A stretch of 5,188 nt of DNA from Pseudomonadota bacterium (lineage in GTDB: Bacteria; Myxococcota_A; Polyangia; Polyangiales; Polyangiaceae): assembly GCA_023418705.1 (NCBI GenBank), contig JAEZYZ010000145.1, forward strand, positions 1 through 5,188, read 5' to 3'. Positions 4,501 to 5,188 of the stretch are shown here, piece after piece (within the stretch, counting starts at the first letter, position 1; the number at the start of each line of letters is the position of its first letter). The notes below the pieces were generated by a model. The model was not told where the DNA came from. It saw nothing but the letters and a program-made list of their open reading frames with translations, and ran no database searches. The position numbers and the translations under genes are program-made.

Positions 4501-5188
4501 AAGGCTCAAGAGCTCACCGAGCCCCAGCTCCTTCAGCCACGGGAACGGCAGCTCGACCGTCGACTCGATCGACTCGACCGCGCGCGGGCGGAACTCCACC
4601 GTGATGGTGGAGAACGCGATGAGCTCGCGCAACAGCTTCAGGCGCCCCTTGAGCCGCTCGATCTCTTCCACGATGCGCCCGAGCTCGCGCTCGACGGCCA
4701 GCGCCTCTTCCACGTCCCTGGCCCTGGAGAGCAGCTCTTGAAGTCGGTCGCGCAGGGCCTCCAGCGTCTTGGTGCGCGTCTGCACGTCGTAGAACTCGTC
4801 GGTGACGTCGCGCGCGCTCACCTGGCGGTGCACGACGTCGCCGAGCTGCAACACCTCATCGAGCGCGGCCTGGAACGCGGGGGCCGGGACGCGGAACGTG
4901 ATCGTCTGATCGGTGCGGCGGACCAGGTAGCCCTTGGCCTTCTGCATCACCTGCTCGGCCGCCCCCAGCGCCTTCTCGGTCTCGAAGACGGCGATCTGCA
5001 CCTGTGCTTCGTAGATGAGCAGGGGGCCGGTGGCGGCGTCGGGCACCGCCGCCGGGGGAGCGGGCGGTGCCGCCGTGGCGGGCGGCGGCGCGGCGGCTCC
5101 GGGCGGTGGCTCGGGCGCCCGGGCCCCCGCGGCTGTTTTTCCCGAGCCGAAGCCCCCCCCGCACGATGGATCGTCCTCGAACAGGTAG
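4498..5188 (-). CDS. DUF4349 domain-containing protein (N-terminus outside window)
   Basis: The reading frame is open from the right edge to TGA at 4500-4498, giving 229 visible residues. First comes a short YLFEDDPSCGGGFGSGK stretch, then an Ala/Pro-rich linker (about 5047-5136), then a DUF4349 domain from LLIYEAQVQIAVFETEKA. Diagnostic blocks are ITFRVPAPAFQAALDEVLQL, ARDVTDEFYDVQTR and FSTITVEFRP. Between the last two a long amphipathic helix rich in Leu, Glu and Arg (bases about 4621-4779) is a likely coiled coil. Family members are envelope proteins, usually with an N-terminal signal or lipoprotein anchor and often a C-terminal membrane helix. Here the protein ends PFPWLKELGLGELLSL with no such helix, so anchoring must come from the unseen N-terminus, if at all. 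A GTG at 5046 is in frame but would remove the linker; with the frame open beyond it I treat the gene as partial. Function of the family is unknown. The lipoprotein gene follows directly. Confidence 0.88.
   Translation of the reverse strand, partial: YLFEDDPSCGGGFGSGKTAAGARAPEPPPGAAAPPPATAAPPAPPAAVPDAATGPLLIYEAQVQIAVFETEKALGAAEQVMQKAKGYLVRRTDQTITFRVPAPAFQAALDEVLQLGDVVHRQVSARDVTDEFYDVQTRTKTLEALRDRLQELLSRARDVEEALAVERELGRIVEEIERLKGRLKLLRELIAFSTITVEFRPRAVESIESTVELPFPWLKELGLGELLSL

Noticed and set aside
4481..4501. Lipoprotein start at TTG 4501, overlapping the upstream stop as TTGA
   Set aside because: No good ribosome-binding site precedes it, whereas ATG 4483 has GAGGGAG nine bases upstream.
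4553..4580. Repetitive GACTCGA/TCGA motif with local symmetry
   Set aside because: It is inside DUF4349 codons encoding VESIEST, and the repetition follows from Glu/Ser/Ile codons; there is no reason to call it a site.
4010..4741. Plus-strand open frame of 243 codons opposite the lipoprotein and DUF4349 genes
   Set aside because: It crosses the junction of two well-supported minus-strand genes and shows no domain; its low-complexity Ser/Arg end is the complement of DUF4349 codons.
4856..5164. Minus-strand open frame of 102 codons
   Set aside because: It is out of frame with the DUF4349 domain, covers the Pro/Ala linker region and is Arg/Gly-rich without domains.

Overview
The window is very GC-rich and densely coding, and looks chromosomal from a myxobacterium-like organism, most likely Polyangiales/Sorangiineae. 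This is inference from three things: the base composition; an N-terminally truncated Gly/Ala-rich protein tail ending in a YGGPFPDE-type sequence, typical of predicted lipoproteins of that group; and a secreted glycine-rich barrel protein plus a DUF4349 protein of kinds common there. No tRNA, rRNA, insertion sequence, phage gene or CRISPR array was found.

Layout, left to right. (1) Bases 1-104 hold the 3' end of a plus-strand gene. (2) Bases 81-561 are an uninterrupted tandem array of a 22-bp unit (21 full copies plus 19 bases of a 22nd). It begins inside that gene's last codons, supplies its stop codon, and fills the space between two converging genes. (3) A minus-strand gene (607-1869) encodes an unusual cytoplasmic protein, a PDZ domain fused to an alpha/beta hydrolase with an intact Ser-Asp-His triad. 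(4) Diverging from it is a predicted outer-membrane beta-barrel protein (1985-2704).

(5) Bases 2710-3984 form a self-contained regulatory module. A TetR-family repressor of the WHG C-terminal class (2795-3388) is followed by a strong intrinsic terminator and then a DUF4188 (Monooxy_af470-like) protein (3484-3984). The same operator-like element, GTTAAC-N3-GTTAAC, lies just upstream of both genes and, as far as I can see, nowhere else in the window. The simplest reading is that the repressor controls itself and the putative monooxygenase from two matched sites and is released by a small ligand, perhaps a substrate of the enzyme. (6) The right end holds a minus-strand gene pair: a DUF4349 protein running off the window (4498-5188), then a small lipoprotein (3995-4483) whose ribosome-binding site overlaps the DUF4349 stop codon, so the two are probably co-transcribed and translationally linked. 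It converges on the DUF4188 gene with only 10 bp between stops.

The strongest items for follow-up are the paired operators and the 22-bp array. I see no clear evidence of a wholly new multi-gene defence or mobile system. The other long open frames here are antisense or out-of-frame shadows typical of high-GC DNA.
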